A DNA stretch of 64,000 bases from Kitasatospora sp. MAA4 (GTDB taxonomy: Bacteria; Actinomycetota; Actinomycetes; Streptomycetales; Streptomycetaceae): contig NZ_JARZAI010000002.1 of NCBI RefSeq assembly GCF_029893355.1, positions 248,001 through 312,000 of the forward strand, read 5' to 3'. The notes beneath the pieces are model-generated. The model did not search any database and was not told the DNA's origin. It worked only from the letters and a program-made list of their open reading frames with translations. Below, piece after piece: positions 1 through 8,467 of this stretch. The translations under genes were made by a program, and so were the position numbers. Each line of letters opens with the position of its first letter. Position 1 is the stretch's first letter.

Positions 1-381
1 CGGGTGATCGTGGTGCAGACGAACAACGCCACCTACGCCCGCAGCGGCCAGCCGGACCAGCAGCTCGCGATGTCCCGGCTGCGCGCGGTCGAGCACGGCC
101 GGGCCGTGGTGATCGCCGCGACCAGTGGGATCAGCGCGATCATCCGGCCGGACGGCACGGTGGAGAGCCGCACCGCCGAGCTGGTACCCGCCGAGCTGAG
201 CGCCGACGTGCCGCTGCGCGACGGCAAGACCGTCGCCGACCAGGTCGGCGCGGCGCCCGAGTGGACACTGTCCGTCATCGGCCTGCTGGCCTGCGGCGCG
301 GGCGTCCTGCTGGGCCGCCGCCGGCGCACCTCGGACGGAACACCCGGCCGGGCCGAACCGTTGACCAGTGTGGCGCCCTAG
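1..381 (+). CDS. lnt: Apolipoprotein N-acyltransferase, C-terminal part (cut by window edge)
   Basis: The 5' end lies outside the window. The visible 126 codons contain the end of a carbon-nitrogen hydrolase domain: a VVQTNNATY segment, then an RLRAVEHGRAVVIAATSG stretch and an IIRPDGTV strand. One transmembrane helix (about residues 88-104) and an Arg-rich tail follow. This order matches Lnt, the membrane enzyme that N-acylates the lipoprotein cysteine. It is followed within a few bases by fxsA on the same strand, so the two may be co-transcribed. The family call rests on the last quarter only. Confidence 0.8.
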   Translation, partial: RVIVVQTNNATYARSGQPDQQLAMSRLRAVEHGRAVVIAATSGISAIIRPDGTVESRTAELVPAELSADVPLRDGKTVADQVGAAPEWTLSVIGLLACGAGVLLGRRRRTSDGTPGRAEPLTSVAP

Positions 382-421
382 CTGGTCAGGAACCCCGTCC
401 TGCGGCGTGCCGCGCGCCGCG

Positions 422-1018
422 ATGGAGTGGACCCGTACCGTGACCCACCAAGCATTCCCCGCCCATGGCAGTACCCCCGCCTCCGGGCGTCCGGCAGGGC
501 GTCCCGCCGGGCGCCGCAGCCGGCTGCGCCGGGTGGTCCCGCTCACGCTGGCCGCCTGGCTGGTGCTGGAGATCTGGCTGCTGGTCCAGGTGGCCTCGCT
601 GATCGGCTGGCTCCCCGTGCTGGCCCTGCTGGTGCTCAGCGCCGCGCTCGGCGTCTCGCTGATCAAGCGCGCCGGGCTGAAGGCCTTCCGGGCCGCCACC
701 GCCGCCTTCGAGCAGGGCACCGTGCCGCCGTCCGGTGCTCCAGAGACGGGCACCAGCCTCACCGTGGCGGGCGGCCTGCTGCTGATCCTGCCCGGTTTCC
801 TGTCGGACCTGGTGGGGCTGACCCTGCTCTTCCCGCCGACCAGGGCGCTCTGGCGGCTGGTCGGCCGCCGGGTGGCGAGTTCCGCGCTGCGCGGCACCGC
901 CCCCGCCGATGCCGCGCCGCTCGCGGACGCGCTGCGCCTTCAGGAGCAGCTGCGGATCCACCGGCCGGACGGCAAGGTGATCCAGGGCGAGGTGGTGGAC
1001 CCCACCGACCGTCCTTAG
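422..1018 (+). CDS. fxsA: FxsA family membrane protein
   Basis: A 198-residue membrane protein. After a basic N-terminus come two close hydrophobic helices (LTLAAWLVLEIWLLVQVASL and a following WLPVLALLVLSAALGV segment). Then a G-L-L-L-I-L-P-G-F-L-S-D segment, the FxsA signature, leads into a third helix and a charged tail. FxsA is known from E. coli as a cytoplasmic membrane protein that relieves F-plasmid exclusion of phage T7; its actinobacterial role is unknown. GTG starts at 368 and 440 are alternatives to the chosen ATG at 422. The reading frame opens inside the end of lnt. A strong hairpin terminates it. Confidence 0.8.
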   Translation: MEWTRTVTHQAFPAHGSTPASGRPAGRPAGRRSRLRRVVPLTLAAWLVLEIWLLVQVASLIGWLPVLALLVLSAALGVSLIKRAGLKAFRAATAAFEQGTVPPSGAPETGTSLTVAGGLLLILPGFLSDLVGLTLLFPPTRALWRLVGRRVASSALRGTAPADAAPLADALRLQEQLRIHRPDGKVIQGEVVDPTDRP

Positions 1019-1025
1019 AGCTTTT

Positions 1026-1079
1026 GAACTGCCGAAGGGCCCCGAACCAGAACTCTGGTTCGGGGCCCTTCGGCAGTTC
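1026..1079. terminator. Bidirectional intrinsic terminator between fxsA and rbpA
   Basis: Perfect 26-base inverted repeat (1026-1051 with 1054-1079), a very stable hairpin placed between the convergent stop codons of fxsA and rbpA. No U-tract is needed in this GC-rich type. Confidence 0.85.
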
Positions 1080-1099
1080 GTCCGCCCGGGGGCGGTTAC

Positions 1100-1474
1100 T
1101 CAGGCGCTCTTACGGGTGTCCCGCGGGTGAACCGCGAGGTTCATCCCACCGGAGCGGAGCACGGCCAGCCTCTCGGCCAGCACCTCCTCCAACTCCTCAC
1201 GGGTCCGGCGCTCCATCAGCATGTCCCAATGGGTCCGGGTTGGCTTGGTCTTCTTCTCCTCCGGCTCGTCACCGTCCAGCAGGACGGCTTCGGTGCCGCA
1301 GAAGCGGCACTCCCACGCCGAGGGGATCTCCGCCTCGACGGAGAAGGGCACCTCGAAGCGGTGTCCGTTCTGACATGCGTACTCGACGGTCTGGCGGGGG
1401 GCCAGGTCGATGCCACGGTCGGTCTCGTAGCTGGTGGCCCCAAGTCGCGTGCCGCGGAGAGCTCGCTCGCTCAT
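1100..1474 (-). CDS. rbpA: RNA polymerase-binding protein RbpA
   Basis: A 124-residue protein starting MSERALRGTRLGATSYE, with the conserved RbpA core: C-x3-H...C-x2-C cysteines (ACQNGHRFEVPF and ECRFCGTEA) and the C-terminal sigma-interacting segment KKTKPTRTHWDMLMERRT. RbpA binds RNA polymerase and the principal sigma factors, stabilises open complexes in actinobacteria and influences rifampicin tolerance. Length and motifs are typical. It is transcribed toward fxsA, with the shared terminator between them. A SigR-type promoter is visible upstream. Confidence 0.97.
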   Translation of the reverse strand: MSERALRGTRLGATSYETDRGIDLAPRQTVEYACQNGHRFEVPFSVEAEIPSAWECRFCGTEAVLLDGDEPEEKKTKPTRTHWDMLMERRTREELEEVLAERLAVLRSGGMNLAVHPRDTRKSA

Positions 1475-1537
1475 GAATCGTGCCTCCAGGGCTTATGGCC
1501 CACAGGACTAGTTGGTCGCTGTCTTCGTCGTTCGGTC

Positions 1538-1564
1538 AACGCTCGGCCGCCGACGAAGATTCCC
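1538..1564 (-). promoter_or_regulatory. SigR (oxidative stress) type promoter of rbpA
   Basis: Read on the minus strand: GGGAAT at 1564-1559, an exact 18-base spacer, then GTT at 1540-1538. This matches the known SigR consensus GGAAT-N18-GTT, and rbpA is a known SigR target in Streptomyces coelicolor. The rbpA start codon is 63 bases downstream of the GTT. Confidence 0.8.
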
Positions 1565-1769
1565 GTACCGGGACATGCGTCGTCTGTCGTGCCGCCCCTG
1601 TTTGTACCCATCTCCGTCCGATTTGTCACATCTGGAGCCGGATATCACCCTGAGTGCCGCGAAATTCGCACCCTGTGACCGAATGTCTCTTGTTTCCGGA
1701 GCGTAATGGCCTTCCGGAGGGTACTGGTGCGATACCTGAATTGGCCATTCCGTTCGGGTGAACCGCGTC

Positions 1770-3362
1770 TCACCGGAGGGGGGCGGGGCGCACCGGGCGC
1801 TCCTTGCCCAGTTCCACCCTGGCCGGCTCGCGGCCCGCCTCGGGCGGCGCCTGCGGCCTCGGCGGGGCGGCGGCCGCCTCGGTGCGGGTGTCGCGGTGCG
1901 GGAGCAGCGAGATGACGGCGTCGCGCAGCCGGGCCGGGGCCTCCTCGTCCAGCGGGTCGACGGTGGCCGGGACCTGGACGCGGACCGGGCCGGTACTGCC
2001 GATCCGGGCGTAGCCGCGGCCGGGCGGGGTACTCGCGGCGGGGGCGATGTCCAGCGGGACGCCGAGGGCGATCCGCAGGTCGTCCTGGGTGGTGCTGCCC
2101 AGCACCACCCGCGCCCGGGTGGTGGCGCGCACGGTGGCCGAGATCCGGTCGGCCGCCTCGATCGCGTCCACCACCACCACGGTGACCCGGGCCGCGCGGC
2201 CGTGCCGCAGCGGGATCTCCAGCAGGTCCTGCGGGTCGGGCCGGCCCTCCGCCTGGGCCAGCTCGCTCAGCTCGGTGGGGTGGTCGAGCAGCAGCCAGAG
2301 CGGGCGGGTGACGTCGGCGGGCGCGGGCGTGCCGTTGTGTCGGGCGGTGTTGAGCGCGGCGATCCGGCGCTCGGTCTCCTGGGCCGCCCAGTCCAGCGCG
2401 GCCAGCGCGCCGTGCAGGCTGGTCTCCACGGTGTGCACGCCCGGGCGGTTGACCAGGCAGGCGTGCTCGCCGGTACCGGCGCCGTCGATCACCAGCAGGT
2501 CGCCGTGGACCAGCGCCTGGAGGGCGACGGTGCGCAGCAGGGTGGAGGTGCCCGAGCCGGCCGCGCCCAGCGCCAGCAGGTGCGGCTCGGAGGAGCGGGG
2601 GCCGGTGCGCCAGATGACGGGGGGCTGGTGGCTGGGACCGCCGTCCTGGCTGACCGGGATCATCCGCTGGGTGGCCAGCGTGTCGGTGAAGCCGAGCACG
2701 ATCTCGCCGGGGGCGGTCACCCAGCTCTGCGCGGGGAGGTCGACGGGCAGCGGGGCGAGTGCGGTGACCTGGAGCTTGTTGCACTCCTCGTCCCAGTCGA
2801 AGCGGTACTCCCGGGCCCGGCCGGCCTTGCCCTGCACGACCTGCTCGATCCTGGCGCGGGCGGCCGGCTCGGTGTCGGTGAAGTAGGCCGGGTAGCCGAG
2901 CTCCAGGGCGCAGAGCCGGCCGTCGCCGTCGAACTCCCAGCCGGCGAAGGCGTTCTTGTAGCTGCCGTCGGGGCTGTAGAGCGGGCAGACCTCGTCGGGG
3001 GAGGCGAGGTAGGGGGTGAGGGCGGCGTAGAGCGCGCTCAGCTTGAGATCGGCGACGTCCGGCTCCGGCGCAGCGGCGGCCTTGGGCTGGCGGCCGACCC
3101 AGGCGGCGCTGCCGATCAGGGCGGCCACCGCCAGCAGCGGGCCGTGCGGCAGTAGGACGATGCCCACCAGGGCGGCTGCGGTGAGCAGCAGGGTCGGGCC
3201 GCGGCGGTCCTTGGGGGTGGCCTGCCAGCGGCTCCTGGCCCAGTCGGCGTGGCGGCGCATGCCGCGTCCGATCAGGGCGAGCGGCGCGAACATGTCGGTG
3301 GCGTGGTCACCGGCGGTGCGGGCGATGTCGCGCCCTCGGGTGAGGTGGCGGTTGAGGGACAT
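1770..3362 (-). CDS. FtsK/SpoIIIE-like membrane-associated ATPase with degenerate Walker A
   Basis: A 530-residue protein. Residues 1-60 are basic; two hydrophobic segments follow (about 56-90). A non-catalytic region extends to about residue 260, then comes an FtsK-like P-loop domain. The Walker A equivalent reads GAAGSGTST, so the catalytic lysine of GxxGxGK[ST] is replaced by Thr. A Walker B-like strand reads PLWLLLDHP. The tail is Pro/Ala-rich. A 64-residue membrane protein lies upstream on the same strand, and this pairing suggests a shared membrane complex. The role is unknown: DNA translocation, as in FtsK, is doubtful without the lysine. Start chosen at ATG 3362 (MSLNRHL). Confidence 0.65.
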   Translation of the reverse strand: MSLNRHLTRGRDIARTAGDHATDMFAPLALIGRGMRRHADWARSRWQATPKDRRGPTLLLTAAALVGIVLLPHGPLLAVAALIGSAAWVGRQPKAAAAPEPDVADLKLSALYAALTPYLASPDEVCPLYSPDGSYKNAFAGWEFDGDGRLCALELGYPAYFTDTEPAARARIEQVVQGKAGRAREYRFDWDEECNKLQVTALAPLPVDLPAQSWVTAPGEIVLGFTDTLATQRMIPVSQDGGPSHQPPVIWRTGPRSSEPHLLALGAAGSGTSTLLRTVALQALVHGDLLVIDGAGTGEHACLVNRPGVHTVETSLHGALAALDWAAQETERRIAALNTARHNGTPAPADVTRPLWLLLDHPTELSELAQAEGRPDPQDLLEIPLRHGRAARVTVVVVDAIEAADRISATVRATTRARVVLGSTTQDDLRIALGVPLDIAPAASTPPGRGYARIGSTGPVRVQVPATVDPLDEEAPARLRDAVISLLPHRDTRTEAAAAPPRPQAPPEAGREPARVELGKERPVRPAPLR

Positions 3363-3472
3363 GGTCCTGACTCCCCGGGCGGATGGGACGACGAAGGACG
3401 GCCCGGGGCGGTGGGATCCGCGCCCGGGCCGGTGGGCCTACCTCGGGACGAGGGGCCCGGGGACCGGAGAGG

Positions 3473-3667
3473 TCAGAACTTGATGCCGCCGAGCAGGTTG
3501 GCGAGGCTCGCGCCGCCGGCCTGGATGCTCGGGGCGATGGCGGTGCCGGCGAGGTAGAAGCCGAAGAGGGCGCAGACCAAGGCGTGCGACACCTTGAGTC
3601 CGTCCCGGCGGAAGAAGAGGAAGGCGATGGTGCCGAACAGGACGATGCCGGAGATGGACAGGATCAC
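3473..3667 (-). CDS. Small hydrophobic membrane protein
   Basis: A 64-residue protein with two predicted membrane helices (ISGIVLFGTIAFLFF and VSHALVCALFGFYLAGTAIA) and a short Gly-rich tail. It is encoded 110 bases upstream of the FtsK-like gene on the same strand and is probably co-transcribed with it. No enzymatic motif is visible. It may be a membrane anchor or partner of the ATPase, which is inference from position only. Confidence 0.7.
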   Translation of the reverse strand: MILSISGIVLFGTIAFLFFRRDGLKVSHALVCALFGFYLAGTAIAPSIQAGGASLANLLGGIKF

Positions 3668-3756
3668 GGGGTCTGCTCCTCAGAGGGGGGACAGGAAGGA
3701 CCACTGCCGTGGGAATGGCGGCGGTGAGCGGTCCGCGAAGCCATACAGGGGACAGT

Positions 3757-3782
3757 GTCACGGAAAGTTCCCTTATCGTGAC
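3757..3782. promoter_or_regulatory. Inverted repeat in the 486-bp region upstream of the small membrane protein gene
   Basis: GTCACG (3757-3762), 14 bases, CGTGAC (3777-3782), about 90 bases upstream of the 3667 start and next to an unusually AT-rich run (3780-3798). It is placed to act as an operator or promoter element for the leftward pair. The rest of 3668-4153 shows no convincing gene. Confidence 0.35.
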
Positions 3783-4153
3783 AAAAAGTAATAGATGATG
3801 GAACGGCGCAAATGGGTGGACTTTGCGCGAAGCCGCAGGCCGGAGGCGGGTCGGGAGGTAACGGGGCATCGACCCGGCGGTCCCGGCGACCCTGGGGGAC
3901 CCGGTGCCCGGGGGTTTTCCGGCGTGGTTTCCGGAGTGACGGATGTGATGGGTGGGGTTGATGGGGAATCGGCGCAATTCCCCCGAACGGGTGCGTGACC
4001 GATCGCCCGGAGTGTCGTCACCGAATGCCCGCATTGCGGACAACCGCTGGCCCTGGCCGTCACCGGCCGGTTACGGTGCGGGGGCACCACGCGGCGGGCC
4101 GGTGCGCGCCGCCGCGCCCTCTCCTGTCAACCCTCCGTAGTGAAGGGCCCGTG

Positions 4154-4579
4154 ATGGCCGACGAGCGCGACCCCCAGAACCTTGCAGACGACCAGGGTGC
4201 CGATGCCGAGCTGATCGAGCTGGCCAGCCGGATCTTCGGCGCCGCCCGGTCCGGTGACCAGGCGGCGCTGGCCGCCTTCCTGGACGCGGGCACGCCGGCG
4301 AACCTGTCGAACGACAGCGGCGACACCCTGCTGATGCTGGCCGCCTACCACGGGCACGCCGACGCCGTCCGGCTGCTGCTGGCGCGCGGCGCGGACCCGG
4401 ACCGGGCCAACGACCGCGGGCAGACCCCCCTCGCCGGTGCCGTCTTCAAGGGTGCCGACGACGTGCTGAGCGCCCTGCTGGAGGGCGGCGCTGACCCGGA
4501 GGCCGGCCAGCCGTCGGCCGTCGCCACCGCGCAGATGTTCGGCAAGGACGACCTGCTGGCACGGTTCGCCGCGCGCTGA
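4154..4579 (+). CDS. Ankyrin repeat protein
   Basis: A 141-residue protein made mostly of ankyrin repeats: an N-terminal partial repeat, then GDTLLMLAAYHGHADAVRLL and GQTPLAGAVFKGADDVLSAL, each followed by a G-A-D-P loop. Such small ankyrin proteins are protein-binding modules; the partner is unknown. The start is ATG 4154 (MADERD); a GTG sits directly before it. The reading frame stays open upstream to 3995, but that extension is Arg-rich and low in family character. Confidence 0.75.
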   Translation: MADERDPQNLADDQGADAELIELASRIFGAARSGDQAALAAFLDAGTPANLSNDSGDTLLMLAAYHGHADAVRLLLARGADPDRANDRGQTPLAGAVFKGADDVLSALLEGGADPEAGQPSAVATAQMFGKDDLLARFAAR

Positions 4580-4657
4580 GGCGCTCCGCGGACCCGGTCC
4601 CGGAAGGCTCGAAAACTCTGACGGACCGTAGATCATCAGGTCCTATGCTTGTCTGCT

Positions 4658-5176
4658 ATGGAGCTTCGTACCACTGGCTATGACCACCCCGACGCCGAGC
4701 TGCTGACCGCCGAGGTCCAGCAGGAGTACATCCGCCGCTACGGCGAGATTGACGAGACGGTGATGCACGCGGAGCACTTCGTGCCGCCGCAGGGGATCTT
4801 CGTGGTGGCCTACCTGGACGGCGCGCCGGTCGCCTGCGGCGGCTGGCGCGCCAAGGAGAGCGGTGGGCCGGGCCTGCAGGACGGCGATGCCGAGCTGAAG
4901 CGGATGTTCGTCGTCCCGTCGGCCCGCGGCAAGGGGCTGGCCCGGGCCGTCCTGCGCCACCTGGAGGCCGCCGCCGCCGAGGCGGGGCGGGCAAGGGTGA
5001 TCCTGGAGACCGGCAGCGAGCAGCCCGAGGCAGTGGCGCTCTACACCTCGGAGGGGTACCAGCCGATCACCAAGTTCGGCTTCTACCGGGAATCCCCGCT
5101 GAGCATCTGCCTGGGCAAGGAGCTCGACCGGTCTGAGCGAAGCCCGCTGCGCAAGATTTCTTCACATTCCTCGTGA
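4658..5176 (+). CDS. GNAT family N-acetyltransferase
   Basis: A 172-residue GNAT protein. The acetyl-CoA-binding motif A is clear: LKRMFVVPSARGKGLARAVL, with the R/Q-x-x-G-x-G/A loop as RGKGLA. A motif B segment (VALYTSEGYQPITKFGFY) follows. The substrate is not identifiable. The ATG at 4658 is preferred to TTG 4649. No Shine-Dalgarno sequence precedes it, and a TATGCT hexamer ends about 9 bases upstream, so the mRNA may be leaderless. Confidence 0.8.
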   Translation: MELRTTGYDHPDAELLTAEVQQEYIRRYGEIDETVMHAEHFVPPQGIFVVAYLDGAPVACGGWRAKESGGPGLQDGDAELKRMFVVPSARGKGLARAVLRHLEAAAAEAGRARVILETGSEQPEAVALYTSEGYQPITKFGFYRESPLSICLGKELDRSERSPLRKISSHSS

Positions 5177-5359
5177 TTTACCCGTGCGGTGCCGCCGATT
5201 GGCTGGTTACTTCATTGGTCACGGTGAATTCCCACTACTCCGGACGTGGGTTCATTCCCCCCGGAGGTGCATAAACCGCGAATGGGGCGGTTGGGCTGGG
5301 CTAGCGTCGTCTCCGCTGCGTCAGTGGGGTGGCCTCCGGAATCGTCCGGACCACTTGTC

Positions 5360-5512
5360 ATGCCCATCCGCTATTTCCCGGGAGACACCGTGCACGAAAA
5401 TTGCCAACCGGAAAGCAGTGCGGCCGCATCCGCCGGTCGCCGGCTCGCGGTGAACGCGCTCGCCGCCGACGGTCCTCACCGCCGTCGTGTCACCGCCGGA
5501 GCACAGCGATGA
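5360..5512 (+). CDS. Possible 50-residue leader ORF coupled to the thioesterase
   Basis: A short frame beginning MPIRYFPGDTVHENC whose TGA overlaps the ATG of the thioesterase gene (ATGA at 5509-5512). The overlap would permit translational coupling, but the sequence is Arg/Ala-rich toward its end and resembles no family I know. It may be non-coding. The rest of 5177-5508 shows nothing clear. Confidence 0.25.
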   Translation: MPIRYFPGDTVHENCQPESSAAASAGRRLAVNALAADGPHRRRVTAGAQR

Positions 5513-6123
5513 ACGGGGGCCGACTGGACACGCGGCCGACCGTGCAGCCGGAAGCCGCGCCCGAAACCGCGCCCGCGACCGTTGCGGAGTCGGACGAGAA
5601 CGCGCACGTGCTGGCCTGCCCGACGCGCTGGAGCGATGTTGACGAGAACGGGCACATCAACAATGCCCGACTGGTCGGCTACATCCAGGAGGGAATCCAC
5701 GACCTCTTTTACCACCACGCTCGGTCGGTCCAGGATTCACTCTTTCCGGCCGGATTCCTGATCGCCCGCCACGAGATCGATTATCTGGAGCAGTTGCACC
5801 ACCGGCCGGAGCCGCTGCTGGTGCGCTTGCAGGTGGAACGGCTTGGGCGCAGTTCCGCCCAGGTCAGGGTGGACGTCTGCCGCGAGCCCTTCACCTACAT
5901 GACGGCCCGCACGGTCGTGGTCGCCCGGGACCGTACGTCCGGGCGGTCGCGGAAGCTGAGCCAGTCGGAGCGGCGGTTCCTGTCGGACTATCTGACGGAC
6001 AGTCCGCATCTGGCGCAGACACAGGTGAAGACGAGGCCGGTGCAGCCGAAGAAGACGTCCCTGCCCAAGGTGCCGCGGGCCAGGTCGCGCTCGGGCGCCG
6101 TCCCGAGGAGCCGTCGGGGCTGA
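5509..6123 (+). CDS. Acyl-CoA thioesterase-like hotdog protein
   Basis: A 204-residue protein. A variable, Pro/Ala-rich N-terminus of about 35 residues leads into a hotdog-fold domain. It has the 4-hydroxybenzoyl-CoA thioesterase-like motif RWSDVDENGHINNARLVGY (D and N-x-x-x-Y pattern) and a long central helix, followed by a strand with IDYLEQLHH. The family hydrolyses acyl-CoA thioesters. The C-terminal 50 residues are basic and disordered. The ATG at 5509 has GGAG eight bases upstream. The substrate is unknown. Confidence 0.75.
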   Translation: MNGGRLDTRPTVQPEAAPETAPATVAESDENAHVLACPTRWSDVDENGHINNARLVGYIQEGIHDLFYHHARSVQDSLFPAGFLIARHEIDYLEQLHHRPEPLLVRLQVERLGRSSAQVRVDVCREPFTYMTARTVVVARDRTSGRSRKLSQSERRFLSDYLTDSPHLAQTQVKTRPVQPKKTSLPKVPRARSRSGAVPRSRRG

Positions 6124-6161
6124 GGCTGCGGGCCCGCCCGGAGCGGGCGGGCCCGCCGGCC

Positions 6162-6575
6162 TCAGGAAAGCACGGCCTGCGCGTCGATCTCCACCAGCAT
6201 CGCCTCGTGCGGCAGCTCCACGAAGACCGTGGTGCGGCAGGGCTTCACCCCGGAGCCGACATACTCCTCGATGAACTCGGAGTAGGCCTCGTTCATCAGC
6301 GCGAAGTCCGCGCGCTTGGTCAGGTAGACCCGGAACATCAGCACGTCCTCGACGCTCGCGCCGGCCGCCTCCAGGATCGCCCGGACGTTCTCCAGGGTGC
6401 GCCGGGTCTGCCCTTTCACGTCGCCGAGGTGGACGTGGGCGCCGGTCTGCGGGTCCTGCGGGCCCTGGCCGGAGACCTGGAGGAACGGGCCCTTCCGGAC
6501 GCCCTGGGAGTAGGCCCAGGCCGGGGCCGGGGCGCCGTCGGTACGGATCTCGGTCTTGTCGGTCATGTCGCTCAT
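6162..6575 (-). CDS. RidA family enamine/imine deaminase
   Basis: A 137-residue YjgF/YER057c/UK114 protein. It shows the family's GPFLQVSGQGPQDPQTG segment, the ENVRAILEAAGASVEDV helix and the CRTTVFVELP strand, with the active-site arginine that salt-bridges the carboxylate of enamine substrates. RidA hydrolyses reactive 2-amino-acrylate-type intermediates released by PLP enzymes. It is the last gene of the leftward arm, 19 bases after the IclR regulator stop. A PLP deaminase stands in the opposite arm, a logical source of such intermediates. Start ATG 6575, with ATG 6566 as alternative. Confidence 0.85.
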   Translation of the reverse strand: MSDMTDKTEIRTDGAPAPAWAYSQGVRKGPFLQVSGQGPQDPQTGAHVHLGDVKGQTRRTLENVRAILEAAGASVEDVLMFRVYLTKRADFALMNEAYSEFIEEYVGSGVKPCRTTVFVELPHEAMLVEIDAQAVLS

Positions 6576-6594
6576 CTCGTTCGTCTCGTTCGTC

Positions 6595-7350
6595 TCACAA
6601 CGGGGGGCCGGGGGTGGCGCCGCAGTCGGCGGAGACGGCGGCGGCGGTCGCCAGCAGCTGCGGGAGCAGGTCGAGCACCCGCTCGTACGGCAGGACCAGG
6701 TCCGGCACCGAGATCGAGGCGGCGGCCACCACCCGTCCGGCGGCATCGCGGACGGGTGCGGCCACGCAGTTCATGAACGGCTCGTGCTCGGCGTGGTCCT
6801 GCGCCCAGCCCTGGTCGGCCACCGTCGCCAGTTCGGCGAGCAGGGCCTGCGGGGTGCGCAGGGTGCGGGCGGTGAAGGGGGTGAAGTCGATCCGGGCCAC
6901 CGCCCTGCGGCGCTCGGCCAAGGGCAGGTCGGCCAGCAGCACCTTGGAGACCGCCGCGCAGTGCAGCGGCACCGGCAGCCCGATCCGCGAGTACATCCGC
7001 ACCGGCTGGCGGGACTCGTACTTGTCGATGTAGACCACCTCGCCGCCCTCGTAGGCCGCCAGGTGCACGGTCTGCCCGGTGGCGGCGTTGAGTTCGGCCA
7101 GGTGGGCGGCGGCGATCCGGCGGACCGGGCGCTGCTCCAGGGCGCGGCTGGAGAGGGCGAAGAGCCCGGCGCCCAGGTGGTAGCGGTAGTCGGCGTCGCG
7201 GTGGACCATCCGGGCCTCCTCCAGGCTCTGCAGGAGTCGCAGCACGGTGGTCTTGTGCACGTCGAGCAGGGCCGCGAGCTGGTCCAGCGAGCGCTCGCCC
7301 TCGCCCAGCTCGGTGAGCAGCCGCAGGGCACGGGTGACGGTCTGGCTCAT
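6595..7350 (-). CDS. IclR family transcriptional regulator
   Basis: A 251-residue regulator. An N-terminal winged helix (about residues 1-60) contains the recognition segment LDVHKTTVLRLLQSL. The IclR effector domain follows, with GQTVHLAAYEGGEVVYIDKYES, GLPVPLHCAAVSKVLLA and a final region including VAAASISVP. Its ATG overlaps the stop of the upstream kinase gene (ATGA). Context makes it the regulator of the divergent catabolic locus. The palindrome at 8468-8491 is a candidate operator, and the inducer may be KDG or a related sugar acid, both by inference. Confidence 0.9.
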   Translation of the reverse strand: MSQTVTRALRLLTELGEGERSLDQLAALLDVHKTTVLRLLQSLEEARMVHRDADYRYHLGAGLFALSSRALEQRPVRRIAAAHLAELNAATGQTVHLAAYEGGEVVYIDKYESRQPVRMYSRIGLPVPLHCAAVSKVLLADLPLAERRRAVARIDFTPFTARTLRTPQALLAELATVADQGWAQDHAEHEPFMNCVAAPVRDAAGRVVAAASISVPDLVLPYERVLDLLPQLLATAAAVSADCGATPGPPL

Positions 7351-8402
7351 CGGTCGTCTCTCCTGGTCTGTACGAGTAGTGGGGAGACGATGCCAGACGC
7401 GTCGACCCTGGTCGCGGCCCACTGCGCGGGCGTGGCGTCCAGCAGGCGCGCGACGACCTGCGGGGCGGGTGGGCGGGCGCGGTCGCCGGGGGTGGTGAGC
7501 GCGGCGGCGGCGCAGAGGTGGCCCAGGCGCAGCCGGCGGCGCTGGTCGAGGCCGCGTGCGGTGGCGTGCAGGTAGCCGGCGGCGAACGCGTCGCCGGCTC
7601 CGGTGGCCTCCACCACGGCGACGGCCGGCGCGGGTTCGGTCACCGTCCGGCCGTCCCGTCCGATCGCGGTGGCCTGCCGATCGGCGTCCTTGACCACCAG
7701 CGTGGCGGGGGAGGGCAGCAGGGCCCGCAGGGCGGCCGGGTCGCCGGTGCCGAGCACGGCCTCGGCCTCGTCCGCGCCGAGCAGCACCAGGTCGGCGGCG
7801 TCCAGCAGGGCGGGCAGTACGGAGGCGTCGCGGCCGTGCCAGAGGGCAGGGCGCCAGTTGAGGTCGAAGCTGACGGTGCGTCCGGGGCGGCGGTCCGCGA
7901 GCAGGGCGTGGAGCAGGGCGAGGCAGCTGTCGGAGAGGGCCGCGGAGATCCCGGACAGGTGCAGCAGGCCGGCCCCGGCCAGCAGCGCGGCCGCTGACGG
8001 GTCGTCGAGCAGCGAGGGGCCGAGGGCGGCCGCGGCCGAGCCGGTGCGGTAGTAGTGCAGGCGGCTGCGGCCCGGGCCGAGGTCGCGCGGGTGGGTGCCG
8101 GGGGAGCCGACCTCCTTGACGTACAGCCCGGTGGGGCGCAGCGGGTCGACGGCCACGGCGGAGGTGTCCACGCCGTGCGCGGCCAGTTCGGCGGTCAGGC
8201 GGCGGCCGAAGCCGTCGTCGCCGACCCGGCTGATCCAGGCGGTCGGGGTGCCGAGGGCGGCGAGCGTGCAGGCGACGTTGGACTCCGCGCCGCCGATGGT
8301 GTGCCGGAAGCTCTCGACGCTCTCCAGCGGTCCGGGCCGGTCCGGGAGCAGGACGGCCATCGACTCGCCGAGGCAGACCGCTGCCACTGCTGCTGCCGCC
8401 AC
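7347..8402 (-). CDS. kdgK: PfkB family sugar kinase, probably 2-keto-3-deoxygluconate kinase
   Basis: A 351-residue ribokinase-fold protein. It has the N-terminal GGAESNVACTLAALG motif (PfkB signature 1), a VGDDGFG segment and the C-terminal VEATGAGDAFAAGYLHA motif with the catalytic Asp (GAGD). KdgK phosphorylates 2-keto-3-deoxygluconate to KDPG. The specific substrate is inferred from the KDPG aldolase in the same locus and from the LGESMAVL start typical of KDG kinases. The start is GTG 8402 with AAGGGG upstream. It is the first gene of the leftward arm. Confidence 0.8.
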   Translation of the reverse strand: MAAAAVAAVCLGESMAVLLPDRPGPLESVESFRHTIGGAESNVACTLAALGTPTAWISRVGDDGFGRRLTAELAAHGVDTSAVAVDPLRPTGLYVKEVGSPGTHPRDLGPGRSRLHYYRTGSAAAALGPSLLDDPSAAALLAGAGLLHLSGISAALSDSCLALLHALLADRRPGRTVSFDLNWRPALWHGRDASVLPALLDAADLVLLGADEAEAVLGTGDPAALRALLPSPATLVVKDADRQATAIGRDGRTVTEPAPAVAVVEATGAGDAFAAGYLHATARGLDQRRRLRLGHLCAAAALTTPGDRARPPAPQVVARLLDATPAQWAATRVDASGIVSPLLVQTRRDDR

Positions 8403-8467
8403 CGAAACGCACGCCCCTTCGTTGACCCTGGTTGCGGGTCGATGCTAGAACGGGACGAGCACTATAT

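Noticed and set aside
1645..2784. A 379-codon minus frame overlapping the FtsK-like gene
   Set aside because: Pro/Arg-rich shadow in another frame of the same strand; no motif.
5329..5508. N-terminal extension of the thioesterase frame
   Set aside because: The 60 extra residues are Arg/His-rich and lack family similarity; ATG 5509 has a good GGAG.
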